Origin: Rhodospirillaceae bacterium
GTDB lineage: Bacteria > Pseudomonadota > Alphaproteobacteria > CACIAM-22H2
Direction of reading: 5' to 3'
DNA: 64,000 nucleotides
NCBI GenBank assembly: GCA_022843945.1
Contig: JALHMR010000022.1
Location: forward strand, 1-64,000
Below the pieces are notes generated by a model. It searched no databases. It had not been told where the DNA came from and saw only the letters and a list, made by a program, of their open reading frames with translations. Positions 42,659 to 51,735 of the stretch are shown here, in pieces (positions within the stretch are counted from its first letter, which is position 1; each line of letters opens with the position of its first letter). The position numbers and the translations under genes were made by a program.

Positions 42659-43768
42659 GTGGAGAATAGCCGGTCACTACGCGCCGCGGTCGCATCCTAT
42701 CAGGCCCCTGTCCTGGGGCGCAGCCTGTGGCAGATCGCCAACACCTTCGTCCCGTTCTTCGCCATTTGCATGGCGATGTACGCGACACTGAGCCTGTCGT
42801 ATTGGCTGACCCTGGGGCTGTCGGTGCTGGCGGCCGGCTTCGTGGTCCGCATATTCATCATCCAGCACGACTGCGGGCATGGCTCGTTCTTCCGCTCGGG
42901 CCGGGCTAACGACGTCCTGGGGACGGTCTGCAGCCTGATCACCTTCGCACCCTACGCCCACTGGCGCCGGCAACACGCCAACCATCACGCCCACTGGAAC
43001 AACCTCGATCACCGGAACACCGGCGGGGATGTCTATTCGGGATGCGTGACGCTGCGGGAATACCGGGGCCGGTCGCTATTCAAACGCCTCGGCTACCGTA
43101 CGCTCAGCCATCCGGCGATGGCGCTGCTCCTCCTGCCGCCGCTGATATTTCTCCTGGTCTATCGTGTGCCGTTCGACACACCGTCGTCGTGGCGATACGA
43201 GAGGATGTCCCTCTATCTGACGGATGCCGCGCTGCTGGGCGAAGTCCTGCTGCTCGGATACGCGCTTGGCTTTGCCAACGTCCTGGCGGTGCAGCTGCCG
43301 ATCATGGTGGTCGCCTCGACAGTCGGTGTCTATCTCTTCTCGTTGCAGCACCGCTTCGCAGGCGCGGAGTGGAAAAAGCAGGACGAGTGGAACGTGGTGA
43401 ACGCCTCGCTTCGCGGCGCCTCCTATCTGAAACTTCCCGCGGTGCTGCGCTGGTTCTCCGGGAATATCGGCTTCCACCACGTTCATCACCTCAACCCCCG
43501 TGTGCCGAACTACCGGCTGCAGGCCTGCCACGAGGCGCTGCCTGGCCTGCACGTTGCGCATACGATCTCCTGGCGGGCCGGGCTCGGTAACGGCCGGCGG
43601 GCCTTGTGGGACGAGGAAAAGAACGAGCTGGTGCCGTTCCCGCCCGTGGATTGGACCCGAGCGCGGTCCGGTTTCCGACGCGGCCTGGGCCGGGCTGGCT
43701 CGCTGCTTTCCTTTCGCGCGGCTCCTGGCTCGCGCCGTGACGGCTTTCCGGGCACGCGCATCACGTGA
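42659..43768 (+). CDS. Membrane fatty acid desaturase
   Basis: This 369-residue integral membrane diiron desaturase acts on membrane acyl chains. The three His boxes are HDCGHGSF (near residue 78), HANHHAHW (near 104) and HHVHHL (near 276), and transmembrane segments flank them. It is closest in pattern to the delta-12-like acyl-lipid group, though regiospecificity cannot be read. The start is GTG 42659 with GGAG nine bases ahead. It overlaps the next gene by GTGA. It may adjust membrane fluidity with the small envelope genes nearby. Confidence 0.9.
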   Translation: MENSRSLRAAVASYQAPVLGRSLWQIANTFVPFFAICMAMYATLSLSYWLTLGLSVLAAGFVVRIFIIQHDCGHGSFFRSGRANDVLGTVCSLITFAPYAHWRRQHANHHAHWNNLDHRNTGGDVYSGCVTLREYRGRSLFKRLGYRTLSHPAMALLLLPPLIFLLVYRVPFDTPSSWRYERMSLYLTDAALLGEVLLLGYALGFANVLAVQLPIMVVASTVGVYLFSLQHRFAGAEWKKQDEWNVVNASLRGASYLKLPAVLRWFSGNIGFHHVHHLNPRVPNYRLQACHEALPGLHVAHTISWRAGLGNGRRALWDEEKNELVPFPPVDWTRARSGFRRGLGRAGSLLSFRAAPGSRRDGFPGTRIT

Positions 43769-44421
43769 ACCGCCGGCAATGGCTGGGACTGGCCCTGGCG
43801 GGGGCGGCGACACCGCTGCTCGCGCCCTTCCTTGAGGCACGCGCGGCGGCGCCGCCGGATGTGCGCTTCCGCGCCTTGCATCGCGGCTCGCCGGCCGGCA
43901 CGCACAGCGTCGTCTTTCAGGCTGACGGCGACCGCCTGGTGGTCACCACGCAGATCGACATTACGGTCAAAGTCCTGTTCTTCACGGCTTTCCGCTTCAA
44001 GCACGAGGCCGAGGAGGTCTGGCAATCCGGTCGCCTGGTCTCAGTCAGGAGCACGACGAACGACAACGGTACCCTCCTCAAAGTGTCCGGCTACTCGGCG
44101 GGGGACGGGTTCCGCATCCTCGGCGAGGATGGTCCTTTTCTCGCCGCGGCGGAGCTCCTGACCTCGAACACGCTGTGGGACAGCCGGCTGGTACGCGAAA
44201 GCCGCCTGATCGACGTGCAGCACGGCGGCGAGGTCGGGCTGGTGGCCAAGCTGCTCGGTCCGGAGCAGGTCGATACACCGCAGGGACAGGTCGCGGCGAG
44301 CCGCTACCAGATCATCACGCCACACTACGCCGGGAGCCTGTTCTACGACAGCGATGGCCGCTGGGTTAAAGGCCTGATCGAGCAGCAGGGAGAAATTCTC
44401 GAATATGCGCTCGCACCCTAG
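43765..44421 (+). CDS. DUF6134-family exported protein
   Basis: This 218-residue protein has an N-terminal Arg-containing signal (NRRQWLGLALAGAATPLLAP) and a strand-rich body. It opens VRFRALHRGSPAGTHSVVFQ and contains VLFFTAFRFKHEAEEVWQ and ASRYQIITPHYAGSLFYDSDGR. It matches the DUF6134 family, of unknown function. It starts at GTG 43765 in the desaturase stop and overlaps the next gene by 17 bases, so three genes are translationally linked. A role in lipid or envelope handling is only suggested by context. Confidence 0.82.
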   Translation: MNRRQWLGLALAGAATPLLAPFLEARAAAPPDVRFRALHRGSPAGTHSVVFQADGDRLVVTTQIDITVKVLFFTAFRFKHEAEEVWQSGRLVSVRSTTNDNGTLLKVSGYSAGDGFRILGEDGPFLAAAELLTSNTLWDSRLVRESRLIDVQHGGEVGLVAKLLGPEQVDTPQGQVAASRYQIITPHYAGSLFYDSDGRWVKGLIEQQGEILEYALAP

Positions 44422-45412
44422 AAACCTTTCGAATGTCTGGCGCCGCGCCATCGCTCTCGGCGGTGTTGTCGGCGTCCTCACCGTTGCGCTGGTGGCCTGC
44501 ACGGCCGTGATCGCGCCGCCGGACGTGACCATCGCCACCGGGCGGCCGAGCGGCGTCTACTACCCGCTGGGCGGCTCGGTCTGCCGCCTGTTCAATCTCG
44601 AGACGCCGCTCGACGGCCGACGCTGCGTGGCCGTGCCTTCGACCGGGCCGGTGGCGAACATCGAATCGCTGCATGCCGCGCTGGCCGATATCGCCATCGT
44701 GCAATCGGATGTGCTGGCCGATGCGGTGGCGGGGCAGGGGCCCTTCGCCTTTCGCGGCCCCGATAAGGGCTTGCGCATCCTGTTCACGGGCCACGCCGAT
44801 GCCTTCACCGTCATCGCCCGGCGCGAGCTGGGCATCCGCAGCGCGGCGGAGCTGCGCGGCCGGCGGATCAACATGGGCAGCCCGGGATCGGGCGAGCAGG
44901 TCAGCATGGCCCGCATCATGGCGGCGCTCGGCGTGACCCGGAAGGATTTCGCGGAGGTGCACGAGCTCTCGGTGGCCGAGCAGCACCGCGCCCTGTGCGC
45001 CAACGAGCTCGACGCCATCGTCTACTCGGTCGGCCATCCCAACGGCCTGATCGAGGACGTGGTCCGCATGTGCCGCGGCGTGCTGGTGGAGGTGGCCGGC
45101 CCGGCGATCGACGTCATGCTGGAGCATCATCCCGAATACGAACGCACCGTGATCCGCGGCGGCACCTACCGGGACAATCCGCTCGAGGCGCATACGCTGG
45201 GCGTGCGCGCCGTCATCGTCACCACGACAAGGCTGTCAGACGCCCGCGCCTACGCCATCACCAAGGCGGTGTTCGACAACTTCGACGATTTCCGGCGCCT
45301 GCATCCGCTCTTCGCCATGCTGTCGGTCGACGACATGTCCGACGTGAACGGCCGCGCCCCCCTGCATCCCGGGGCGGCGCGTTACTACCGCGAGCGCGGT
45401 TGGGTGCCGTAA
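44405..45412 (+). CDS. TAXI-family TRAP-type solute-binding protein (orphan)
   Basis: This 335-residue binding protein belongs to the TAXI group of TRAP transporter receptors. It has a lipoprotein-like signal (VLTVALVACTAV) and TIATGRPSGVYYPLGGS near residue 42, the family hallmark. IAIVQSDVLADAV and RRINMGSPGSGEQVS follow. No TRAP permease (DctQM-type) lies nearby, so it is an orphan in this window. It starts inside the preceding gene. The ligand is unknown. Confidence 0.9.
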   Translation: MRSHPRNLSNVWRRAIALGGVVGVLTVALVACTAVIAPPDVTIATGRPSGVYYPLGGSVCRLFNLETPLDGRRCVAVPSTGPVANIESLHAALADIAIVQSDVLADAVAGQGPFAFRGPDKGLRILFTGHADAFTVIARRELGIRSAAELRGRRINMGSPGSGEQVSMARIMAALGVTRKDFAEVHELSVAEQHRALCANELDAIVYSVGHPNGLIEDVVRMCRGVLVEVAGPAIDVMLEHHPEYERTVIRGGTYRDNPLEAHTLGVRAVIVTTTRLSDARAYAITKAVFDNFDDFRRLHPLFAMLSVDDMSDVNGRAPLHPGAARYYRERGWVP

Positions 45413-45456
45413 GCCCGACAGTCCATTCAACCGAATCCCACGAACGGAGATAACCC

Positions 45457-45621
45457 ATGTCCCTCGGCGCCATCCTCATTGTCGTGCTCATCATCTTCCT
45501 GCTCGGCGGTTTCAGCGGCCGCTTCGGCGGCTACGGCTACGGCTTCGGCCATGGCGGTGTCGGTGTCATCGGCACCGTCCTGATCGTTCTTGTGGTTCTG
45601 ATGCTGATGGGCCGGATCTAA
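45457..45621 (+). CDS. DUF3309-family small membrane protein
   Basis: This 54-residue protein has two hydrophobic segments (LGAILIVVLIIFLLGGF and GVGVIGTVLIVLVVLMLMG) around a Gly/Tyr/Phe-rich loop (GRFGGYGYGFGHGG), and ends in MGRI. This is the DUF3309 pattern. CGGAGA precedes ATG 45457. The function is unknown. Such genes are often stress-induced in alphaproteobacteria. Confidence 0.86.
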   Translation: MSLGAILIVVLIIFLLGGFSGRFGGYGYGFGHGGVGVIGTVLIVLVVLMLMGRI

Positions 45622-45730
45622 ACCGAGTCTGCGTCCCGAGGCAGAACCCTTCATCTCAAGTCGGATCGCCTCGGCCGGGCCGATGCGCTATGAATGGGGT
45701 CCACGCCGTCGTGGATGAAGGGGCAATCGG

Positions 45731-46432
45731 GTGAGTCGTCTTCGCCGGCATCCCGAGAATCATCTGGTAGCCCGCATCGGCTGGTTGAGAGCCGCGGTGC
45801 TCGGGGCAAACGACGGCATCATCTCGACGTCAAGCCTGATCGTCGGTGTCGCGGCGGCGGCCGTCGGACCTAAGCAGGTCCTGATTGCTGGGGTCGCGGG
45901 GCTGGTGGCGGGGGCGGTGTCGATGGCGGCGGGTGAGTATGTATCGGTCAGCTCGCAGTCCGACACCGAACAGGCGGATCTGGCGCGCGAACGCCGGGAG
46001 CTGAAGGACAACGTCGCCTTCGAGCTGGAAGAGTTGACCGAAATCTACGTGGGTCGAGGGCTGGATCGGCCGCTCGCTCAGCAGGTCGCCCAGCAGCTAA
46101 TGGCAAAAGACGCCCTGAAGGCGCATGCACGTGACGAGCTGGGGATTTCGGAGATCACGGCGGCGCATCCCGTGCAGGCTGCGCTGGCCTCGGCCGCCAC
46201 GTTCTCCGTGGGCGCCGCTTTGCCGTTGCTCATGGTCCTGGTTTCTCCCGCCGCGGCCCTGATCCCCATCGTGTCGGCCTCGTCGTTGGGCTTCCTCGCC
46301 CTTTTGGGTGCGGTCGGTGCGCGGGCCGGCGGCGCCAATGTGTTGCGCGGCACCGTCCGGGTGACGTTCTGGGGTGCGGTGGCGATGACATTGACCGCCG
46401 TCATCGGGAAGATCTTCGGTACGGTTGTCTGA
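45731..46432 (+). CDS. VIT1/CCC1-family metal transporter
   Basis: This 233-residue membrane protein matches the VIT1/CCC1 group, which export Fe or Mn. Landmarks are WLRAAVLGANDGIISTSSLI with the conserved Asp, and GAVSMAAGEYVSVSSQSDTE. Further helices end with VTFWGAVAMTLTAVIGKIFG. The central part is charged (ARERRELKDNV) as in bacterial members. The start is GTG 45731, supported by AAGGGG. It stands alone after the small envelope genes. Confidence 0.9.
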   Translation: MSRLRRHPENHLVARIGWLRAAVLGANDGIISTSSLIVGVAAAAVGPKQVLIAGVAGLVAGAVSMAAGEYVSVSSQSDTEQADLARERRELKDNVAFELEELTEIYVGRGLDRPLAQQVAQQLMAKDALKAHARDELGISEITAAHPVQAALASAATFSVGAALPLLMVLVSPAAALIPIVSASSLGFLALLGAVGARAGGANVLRGTVRVTFWGAVAMTLTAVIGKIFGTVV

Positions 46433-46514
46433 AAGACCGCTGCTTAGCGGGCCATGCGTCCAGCTTGTTGCCGTGCCGGAGCATCTGGCGGCAAACGAGC
46501 TTCGGCGGGCAAAT

Positions 46515-49301
46515 CTACCTCGCCAGGAACTCCCGCGTGATGCGGATCGCCGCGGCCAGGCCGAGGCGCTGCACCTCCACGCCCGGCGGAAACGCCGTGG
46601 CCAGGCGCGAGGGCAGGCGGGCATCCAGCATGACGAAGACGCCGGTATCGTCGGCGCGGCGGATCAGCCGCCCGTAGGCCTGCTTCAGGCGCAGCCGTGT
46701 GATGCGGTCGTCGTAGGCGCTGCCGCCGAAGGCGCCCTTGCGCGCGCGGTGCAGGATGTCCGGGCGCGGCCAGGGCACGCGGTCGAAGACGATCAGGCGC
46801 AGGCTGGCGCCGGGTACGTCGACGCCGTCGCGCACCGCGTCGGTGCCCAGCAGGCAGGAATTCACGTCGGCGCGGAAGATGTCGATCAGGGTCGAGGTGT
46901 CGAGCCCGTCGACATGCTGCGCCCAGAGCGACAGGCCGGCGCGCTCCAGCGGCTCGGCCAGCTGCCGGTGCACGCCGCGCAGGCGCTGGATGGCGGTGAA
47001 CAGGCCTAAAGCGCCGCCGCCCGCGGCCAGGAACAGCTCGCGATAGGCGGCGGCCGTCTGGCTGATATCGTCGCGCCGCAGATCGTTGACCACCAGCACG
47101 CGGGTGTGCGCCGGGTAGTCGAAGGGCGAGGGCACACGGGCCCGCATGTGCTCCGGCAAATGCCGCGCACCCGTGCGCGCCTCGGCCGCGCGCCAGCCGG
47201 TCTCGATCGGATCCTCCGCCGGCTCGTCGCTCTCCGCCTCGTCGCCGTTCTTCTTTTTGCGCGGCTCGGCGATGTCGGTGAGCGTCGCCGAGGTGACCAG
47301 CATGCCGTGGGCGGGACGAGCCACCGCGTCGATGAAGGGAATGGTCGGGTCGATCCAGTGGCGGTGGAAGCCGACATCAAGGTCGCGGCGCTCGTAGCGC
47401 TCGACGGCGAACCAGTCGACGAACTGCTCGGGCTGGGCGTCGGGCAGGGATTTGAGCATGGCCCGCCAGCCGGCGACGATGGTCTCGGCGCGCCGGCGCA
47501 GGCCCCTGGCCACCGCCTCGATGCGCTGGCGCGTGGCCGTGTCGAGCTCCGCTGCCTTCTCGTCGAGCCTGGCCATCAGCCGCGCGGCGAGATCCTTGAG
47601 CGGCTTTTCCAGCCGTTCCAGCGCGCGCTCGAGAGTCATCGCGGCCTCGACCAGCGCGGGATCGGCGGGGCGCGCGTCGGTCTCGACGCTGTAGCCTTCC
47701 TCGATCGAAGCGGCGCGGGCGTAGACCTGGTCGCGTACCAGCGCCAGGAAGGCTTCGGCCGGGCCAGTGGGATGGCGGGCCAGGGGTGCTGCGCCGATAC
47801 GCTGCAGCCAGCCATCGGCGGGCAGGGCGCGCGCCGCCTGCAGCGCCTGATCGAGTGCGGTTTCGGCCGCCGTATCGTCGGCAACGAGATCGCCAGCGCG
47901 CGAGCGCAAGCCCCGCGCCCTGGATTTACGCCCGGCTTCGGGACCGACGATCCAGCGCCGCAGGTCGTGCGCCTCCTCGCCCGAGAGCAGCGCGGAAAAG
48001 GCGCCGTCGGCCGCGTCGAAGACGTGGTGGCCCTCGTCGAAGACGTAGCGCTGCGGCGCGCCGGTGTCGTCGCCGCCGCCGACTCCGGTATTGGCCAGCG
48101 CCGCCTGGTACATGACCAGGGCGTGGTTGGCGATGACGATGTCGGCGCGCTTGGCGCGGCGGACACTCTTCTCGATGAAGCACTTGTGATAGTGGCTGCA
48201 GGCCGCGTAGATGCATTCGCCGCGCCGATCGGCGAGGCCGCGGGTGCGCGCCTTGCCGATCAGGTCGGGCAACCAGGCGGGAAAGTCGCCGCCCATCATG
48301 TCGCCGTCGCGCGTCGCCCGCGCCCAGCGCGCCATCAGGCCCAGGGCCGGCGCGTCCTGCGGCCGGGTGGTCAGCGCGCCGACCGCTTCCTCGACATTGA
48401 GCAGGCAGAGATAGTTCTCGCGGCCCTTGCGGATGACAACCTTGCGCACCTTCTCGTCGTGGTCGGGATAGAGCCGGTCGAGCTCGCGGTCGATCTGGTG
48501 CTGCAGGTTGCGCGTGTAGGTCGAGACCCAGACCGCGCCCTGGTTCTTCTCGGCCCACAAGGTGGCGGCGGCGAGATAGCCCAGCGTCTTGCCGACACCC
48601 GTGCCGGCCTCGGCAAGCACCACGCGTGGCACGCCTTCCTCGGCGCGCGGGATGAAAGCCTGGCTCACGGCGGAGGCGTAGTCGGCCTGCTGCGGCCGCG
48701 GCTCGGCATCCATTCCCAGGAGCTTCACCAGGCGCGCGCGCGCCTCGACCGGCTCGACCGGCCAGTGCGCGGCCGGCGGCTCGGGCGCGTGCTCCGACCA
48801 TTCGGCGAGCTTGCGCCAGGGCTCGAGCGCCTGGGTCGAGCGGTGCTGGGTGAAGGCCTGCGGCTCGTCGCCGAGGGCGGCGAGCACCATCGGGCCCCAG
48901 AGCCAGCCGCCGCGGGTCATGGTGCGGGCGATCGGCAGGGCTTCGGGGTCCTCGGCGGGGTTGAGTTCGGCCAGCAGGGTGTGGGCGTAGCGGGGGAATT
49001 CTGCGGCCTGTTCCTCGGCCGTCTTCGCTGGGGGCTCGCCCAATTGTTCGGCCAGGCCCTGCGGCGTCGGCAGGCAGAATTTCGCCGGCCGGACGAAGGC
49101 GAAAAGCTCGAGCAGGTCGTAGGCCTTGAGCCGCTCCAGCCCGAGCCGGCGCGCGGTGGCGGCGGCGTGCACGACCAGCGGCGGGCTCTCCAGCGCGCGC
49201 TGCGCCGCCTCGGCGGGCCTGAGGATTTCTATTTCGCCATCGGCACTTAACCAGGCTGCGCGCGACAGCCCGGCGACCAGGGCGGGGATGCGAGTCGTCA
49301 T
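46515..49301 (-). CDS. DinG/Rad3-type ATP-dependent DNA helicase
   Basis: This is a 928-residue superfamily 2 helicase. It has Walker A LAEAGTGVGKTLG near residue 238, the Walker B box as VFDEGHHVF (DEGH), and late motifs SCLLGTDAVRDGVDVPG and LRLKQAYGRLIRR. Cys residues around YLCLL, ECIYAACSHYHKC, between motifs Ia and II, fit the four-Cys iron-sulfur site of the DinG/XPD group. An N-terminal extension of about 220 residues is extra. It is co-oriented alone and divergent from lysS. Its role is probably DNA repair or recombination. Confidence 0.92.
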   Translation of the reverse strand: MTTRIPALVAGLSRAAWLSADGEIEILRPAEAAQRALESPPLVVHAAATARRLGLERLKAYDLLELFAFVRPAKFCLPTPQGLAEQLGEPPAKTAEEQAAEFPRYAHTLLAELNPAEDPEALPIARTMTRGGWLWGPMVLAALGDEPQAFTQHRSTQALEPWRKLAEWSEHAPEPPAAHWPVEPVEARARLVKLLGMDAEPRPQQADYASAVSQAFIPRAEEGVPRVVLAEAGTGVGKTLGYLAAATLWAEKNQGAVWVSTYTRNLQHQIDRELDRLYPDHDEKVRKVVIRKGRENYLCLLNVEEAVGALTTRPQDAPALGLMARWARATRDGDMMGGDFPAWLPDLIGKARTRGLADRRGECIYAACSHYHKCFIEKSVRRAKRADIVIANHALVMYQAALANTGVGGGDDTGAPQRYVFDEGHHVFDAADGAFSALLSGEEAHDLRRWIVGPEAGRKSRARGLRSRAGDLVADDTAAETALDQALQAARALPADGWLQRIGAAPLARHPTGPAEAFLALVRDQVYARAASIEEGYSVETDARPADPALVEAAMTLERALERLEKPLKDLAARLMARLDEKAAELDTATRQRIEAVARGLRRRAETIVAGWRAMLKSLPDAQPEQFVDWFAVERYERRDLDVGFHRHWIDPTIPFIDAVARPAHGMLVTSATLTDIAEPRKKKNGDEAESDEPAEDPIETGWRAAEARTGARHLPEHMRARVPSPFDYPAHTRVLVVNDLRRDDISQTAAAYRELFLAAGGGALGLFTAIQRLRGVHRQLAEPLERAGLSLWAQHVDGLDTSTLIDIFRADVNSCLLGTDAVRDGVDVPGASLRLIVFDRVPWPRPDILHRARKGAFGGSAYDDRITRLRLKQAYGRLIRRADDTGVFVMLDARLPSRLATAFPPGVEVQRLGLAAAIRITREFLAR

Positions 49302-49376
49302 GAAGGCGGCGAATATAGCCGCTAAGTCGCGGCCGTACTTGCCTTATCGCCGGATGCCCCGTAGCTTCCGCGCCCC

Positions 49377-50990
49377 ATGACAGACATCCGTGCACAGGCC
49401 CTCGAGGGCCGCGCCTGGCCCTTCGAGGAGGCGCGCAAGATCCTCAAGCGCCTCGACAATAAGCCGCCGGCCAAGGGTTACGTGCTGTTCGAGACCGGCT
49501 ACGGCCCGTCCGGCCTGCCGCATATCGGCACCTTCGGCGAGGTGGTGCGCACCTCGATGGTGCGCCACGCCTTCCAGACGATGTCCGATATCCCCACGAA
49601 ACTCTTCGCCTTTTCGGACGACATGGACGGCTTGCGCAAGGTGCCCGACAACGTGCCGAACCAGGAGATGATGGCGCGCTATATCGGCGACAAAGTGCGC
49701 AGCTTCGGCACGCCGCTGACCTCGATTCCCGATCCCTTTTCAAACGAGTATCCGAGCTTCGGCCATCACAACAACGCCCGGCTGCGCGCCTTTCTCGATG
49801 CCTTCGGCTTCGAGTACGAGTTCCAGAGCTCGACCGACTGGTACGCCTCGGGCCGCTTCGATGAAACGCTGCTCAAGGTGCTGCGCCATTACGAGCAGGT
49901 GACGGCGGTGGTGGTCAAGGAGCTGCGCGATCAGCGCCGTGCCACTTATTGCCCGTTCCTGCCGGTGCGCATGCGCGACGGGCGCAAGCAGGTGCTCGAG
50001 GTTCCGGCCGTCGAGATCAAGGCCGAGGCGGGCACCATTGTCTTCAAGGACGAGGTCGAAGGGCTTTTTGAAGTCCCCGTAACAGGGGGAAACTGCAAGC
50101 TGCAATGGCGCGTCGACTGGCCGATGCGCTGGACCGCCCTGGGGGTCGACTATGAAATGTCGGGCAAGGACCTGATTGATTCGGTGAAGGTCGGCGGCCA
50201 GATCTGCCGCATCCTCGGCGGCCGCCCGCCCGAGGGCTTCACCTACGAGCTCTTCCTCGACGAGAAGGGCGAGAAGATCTCCAAATCCAAGGGCAACGGG
50301 CTGAGCGTCGAGGACTGGCTGAAATACGGCACGCCCGAGAGCCTGTCGCTGTTCATGTTCAACTCGCCCAAGAGCGCCAAGCGCCTGCATTTCGACGTGA
50401 TTCCGCGCCAGGTCGACGACTACCTGACGGCGCTCAAGCGCTATCCGGCGCAGTCGCTCAAGGAGCAGCTCGACAACCCGATCTGGCACATCCATGCCGG
50501 AAAGCCGCCGCGCGAGGATGACGGCCTGCCCTTCAATATCCTGATGAACCTGGTCGGCGTCGCCAACACCGAGGACAAGCAGGTGCTCTGGGGTTTCATC
50601 ACCCGCTACGCGCCGACCACCTCGCCGGCCACGCACCCCGTGCTCGACAAGCTGGTCGGCTACGCGATCAATTATTTCCGCGACTTCGTGAAGCCGACGC
50701 GCAAGTTCCGCGCGCCGACCGAGCAGGAGCGTGCCGCTCTCGCCGATGCCGCCGAGCTGCTCGCCACGATGCCGGCCGGCTCGGACGCCGAGAAGATCCA
50801 GTTCGAGCTCTACGAGGTCGGCAAGCGCCACGGCTACGCGCAGGATCTGCGCGGCTGGTTCAGGGCGGTCTACGAGGTGCTGTTCGGCACCGAGCAGGGG
50901 CCGCGGCTGGGCTCGTTCGTGCAGATTTACGGGATACCAGAGACGATCGCGCTGCTGCGCAAGGCCATGGCGGGTGAACTGGCGCGTTAG
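49377..50990 (+). CDS. lysS: Lysyl-tRNA synthetase, class I
   Basis: This charges tRNA-Lys. The 537-residue protein is the class I form, with the HIGH-like GPSGLPHIGTFGE (near residue 44) and KISKSKGNG (near 303). Class I LysRS is an archaeal and alphaproteobacterial trait, in contrast to the class II LysU/LysS of most bacteria. The start ATG 49377 follows a 75-base gap from the divergent helicase. No class II gene is seen in the window. Confidence 0.97.
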   Translation: MTDIRAQALEGRAWPFEEARKILKRLDNKPPAKGYVLFETGYGPSGLPHIGTFGEVVRTSMVRHAFQTMSDIPTKLFAFSDDMDGLRKVPDNVPNQEMMARYIGDKVRSFGTPLTSIPDPFSNEYPSFGHHNNARLRAFLDAFGFEYEFQSSTDWYASGRFDETLLKVLRHYEQVTAVVVKELRDQRRATYCPFLPVRMRDGRKQVLEVPAVEIKAEAGTIVFKDEVEGLFEVPVTGGNCKLQWRVDWPMRWTALGVDYEMSGKDLIDSVKVGGQICRILGGRPPEGFTYELFLDEKGEKISKSKGNGLSVEDWLKYGTPESLSLFMFNSPKSAKRLHFDVIPRQVDDYLTALKRYPAQSLKEQLDNPIWHIHAGKPPREDDGLPFNILMNLVGVANTEDKQVLWGFITRYAPTTSPATHPVLDKLVGYAINYFRDFVKPTRKFRAPTEQERAALADAAELLATMPAGSDAEKIQFELYEVGKRHGYAQDLRGWFRAVYEVLFGTEQGPRLGSFVQIYGIPETIALLRKAMAGELAR

Positions 50991-51063
50991 CCCACTCCTA
51001 CTGTTGTATTTCCGGCCCCCCTCAATAGATCGTTAAGACAATCGGCATAGCGTGGCCGTCGAT

Positions 51064-51639
51064 ATGGCCACGCCAACCGTCCTGCCGCCGCCCGCTGATC
51101 CCCGGCCCTTTGCCGACGACAGCACTCTCGCGGCCCTGCACGCCTACTGGGATCGGCACCGCCGTGGCCGCGTCGTTCCCGATCGCAAGGACATCGACCC
51201 GATCGCCATCGGCGCGGCGCTGCTGCCGCATGTCGCCCTGGTCGACGTCGTCGACGATGGCGCGCGCTTCCGCAACCGGCTGGTCGGCACGGCGATCGCC
51301 GAGCGCTGGGGTTTCGAGACGACGGGCCGCTTCTTCGACGAGGTGATGAGCCCCGGCGATTACAGCGACTTCATCCACGAGCTCTATCGCGATAGCTGTC
51401 GGCATCGCGCGCCGGTCTACTCCGAAAGCCTGTTTCGCTGGGATGTCGGCAGCCACATGCTGACCCGGCGCCTCTATCTGCCGATGACCTACGGCGGCGA
51501 TGGCATCGACATGATCCTGGTCGGGCAGACGTTCTTTGGAGTCGCGCGCGGCCCGGTGAAGCCCTATCGCGCGGTGTTCAACGGTGCGGCTGCCGTCATC
51601 GAGCGGCAGCGCCGCGAGATCCTGGCCGCCGCGTCCTGA
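51064..51639 (+). CDS. PAS-domain protein (PAS_5-type)
   Basis: This 191-residue protein is a single PAS-like domain of the sort found in alphaproteobacterial short PAS proteins. It has an N-terminal YWDRHRRGRVVPDRKDIDP, then DDGARFRNRLVGTAIAERWG, and strands ending YGGDGIDMILVGQTFFG. No effector domain follows. I chose ATG 51064; a GTG at 51052 is the alternative. It could act as a sensor partner, but nothing nearby says so. Confidence 0.8.
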   Translation: MATPTVLPPPADPRPFADDSTLAALHAYWDRHRRGRVVPDRKDIDPIAIGAALLPHVALVDVVDDGARFRNRLVGTAIAERWGFETTGRFFDEVMSPGDYSDFIHELYRDSCRHRAPVYSESLFRWDVGSHMLTRRLYLPMTYGGDGIDMILVGQTFFGVARGPVKPYRAVFNGAAAVIERQRREILAAAS

Positions 51640-51735
51640 CGCGTCGCGTCCGTGATCCAAATCCTATAACCGACCCCGAATAGATTCCGCTTCGATGGGA
51701 CTCAGAGTCTTAGGCCGGCCGCCGCGCGGACGGGC

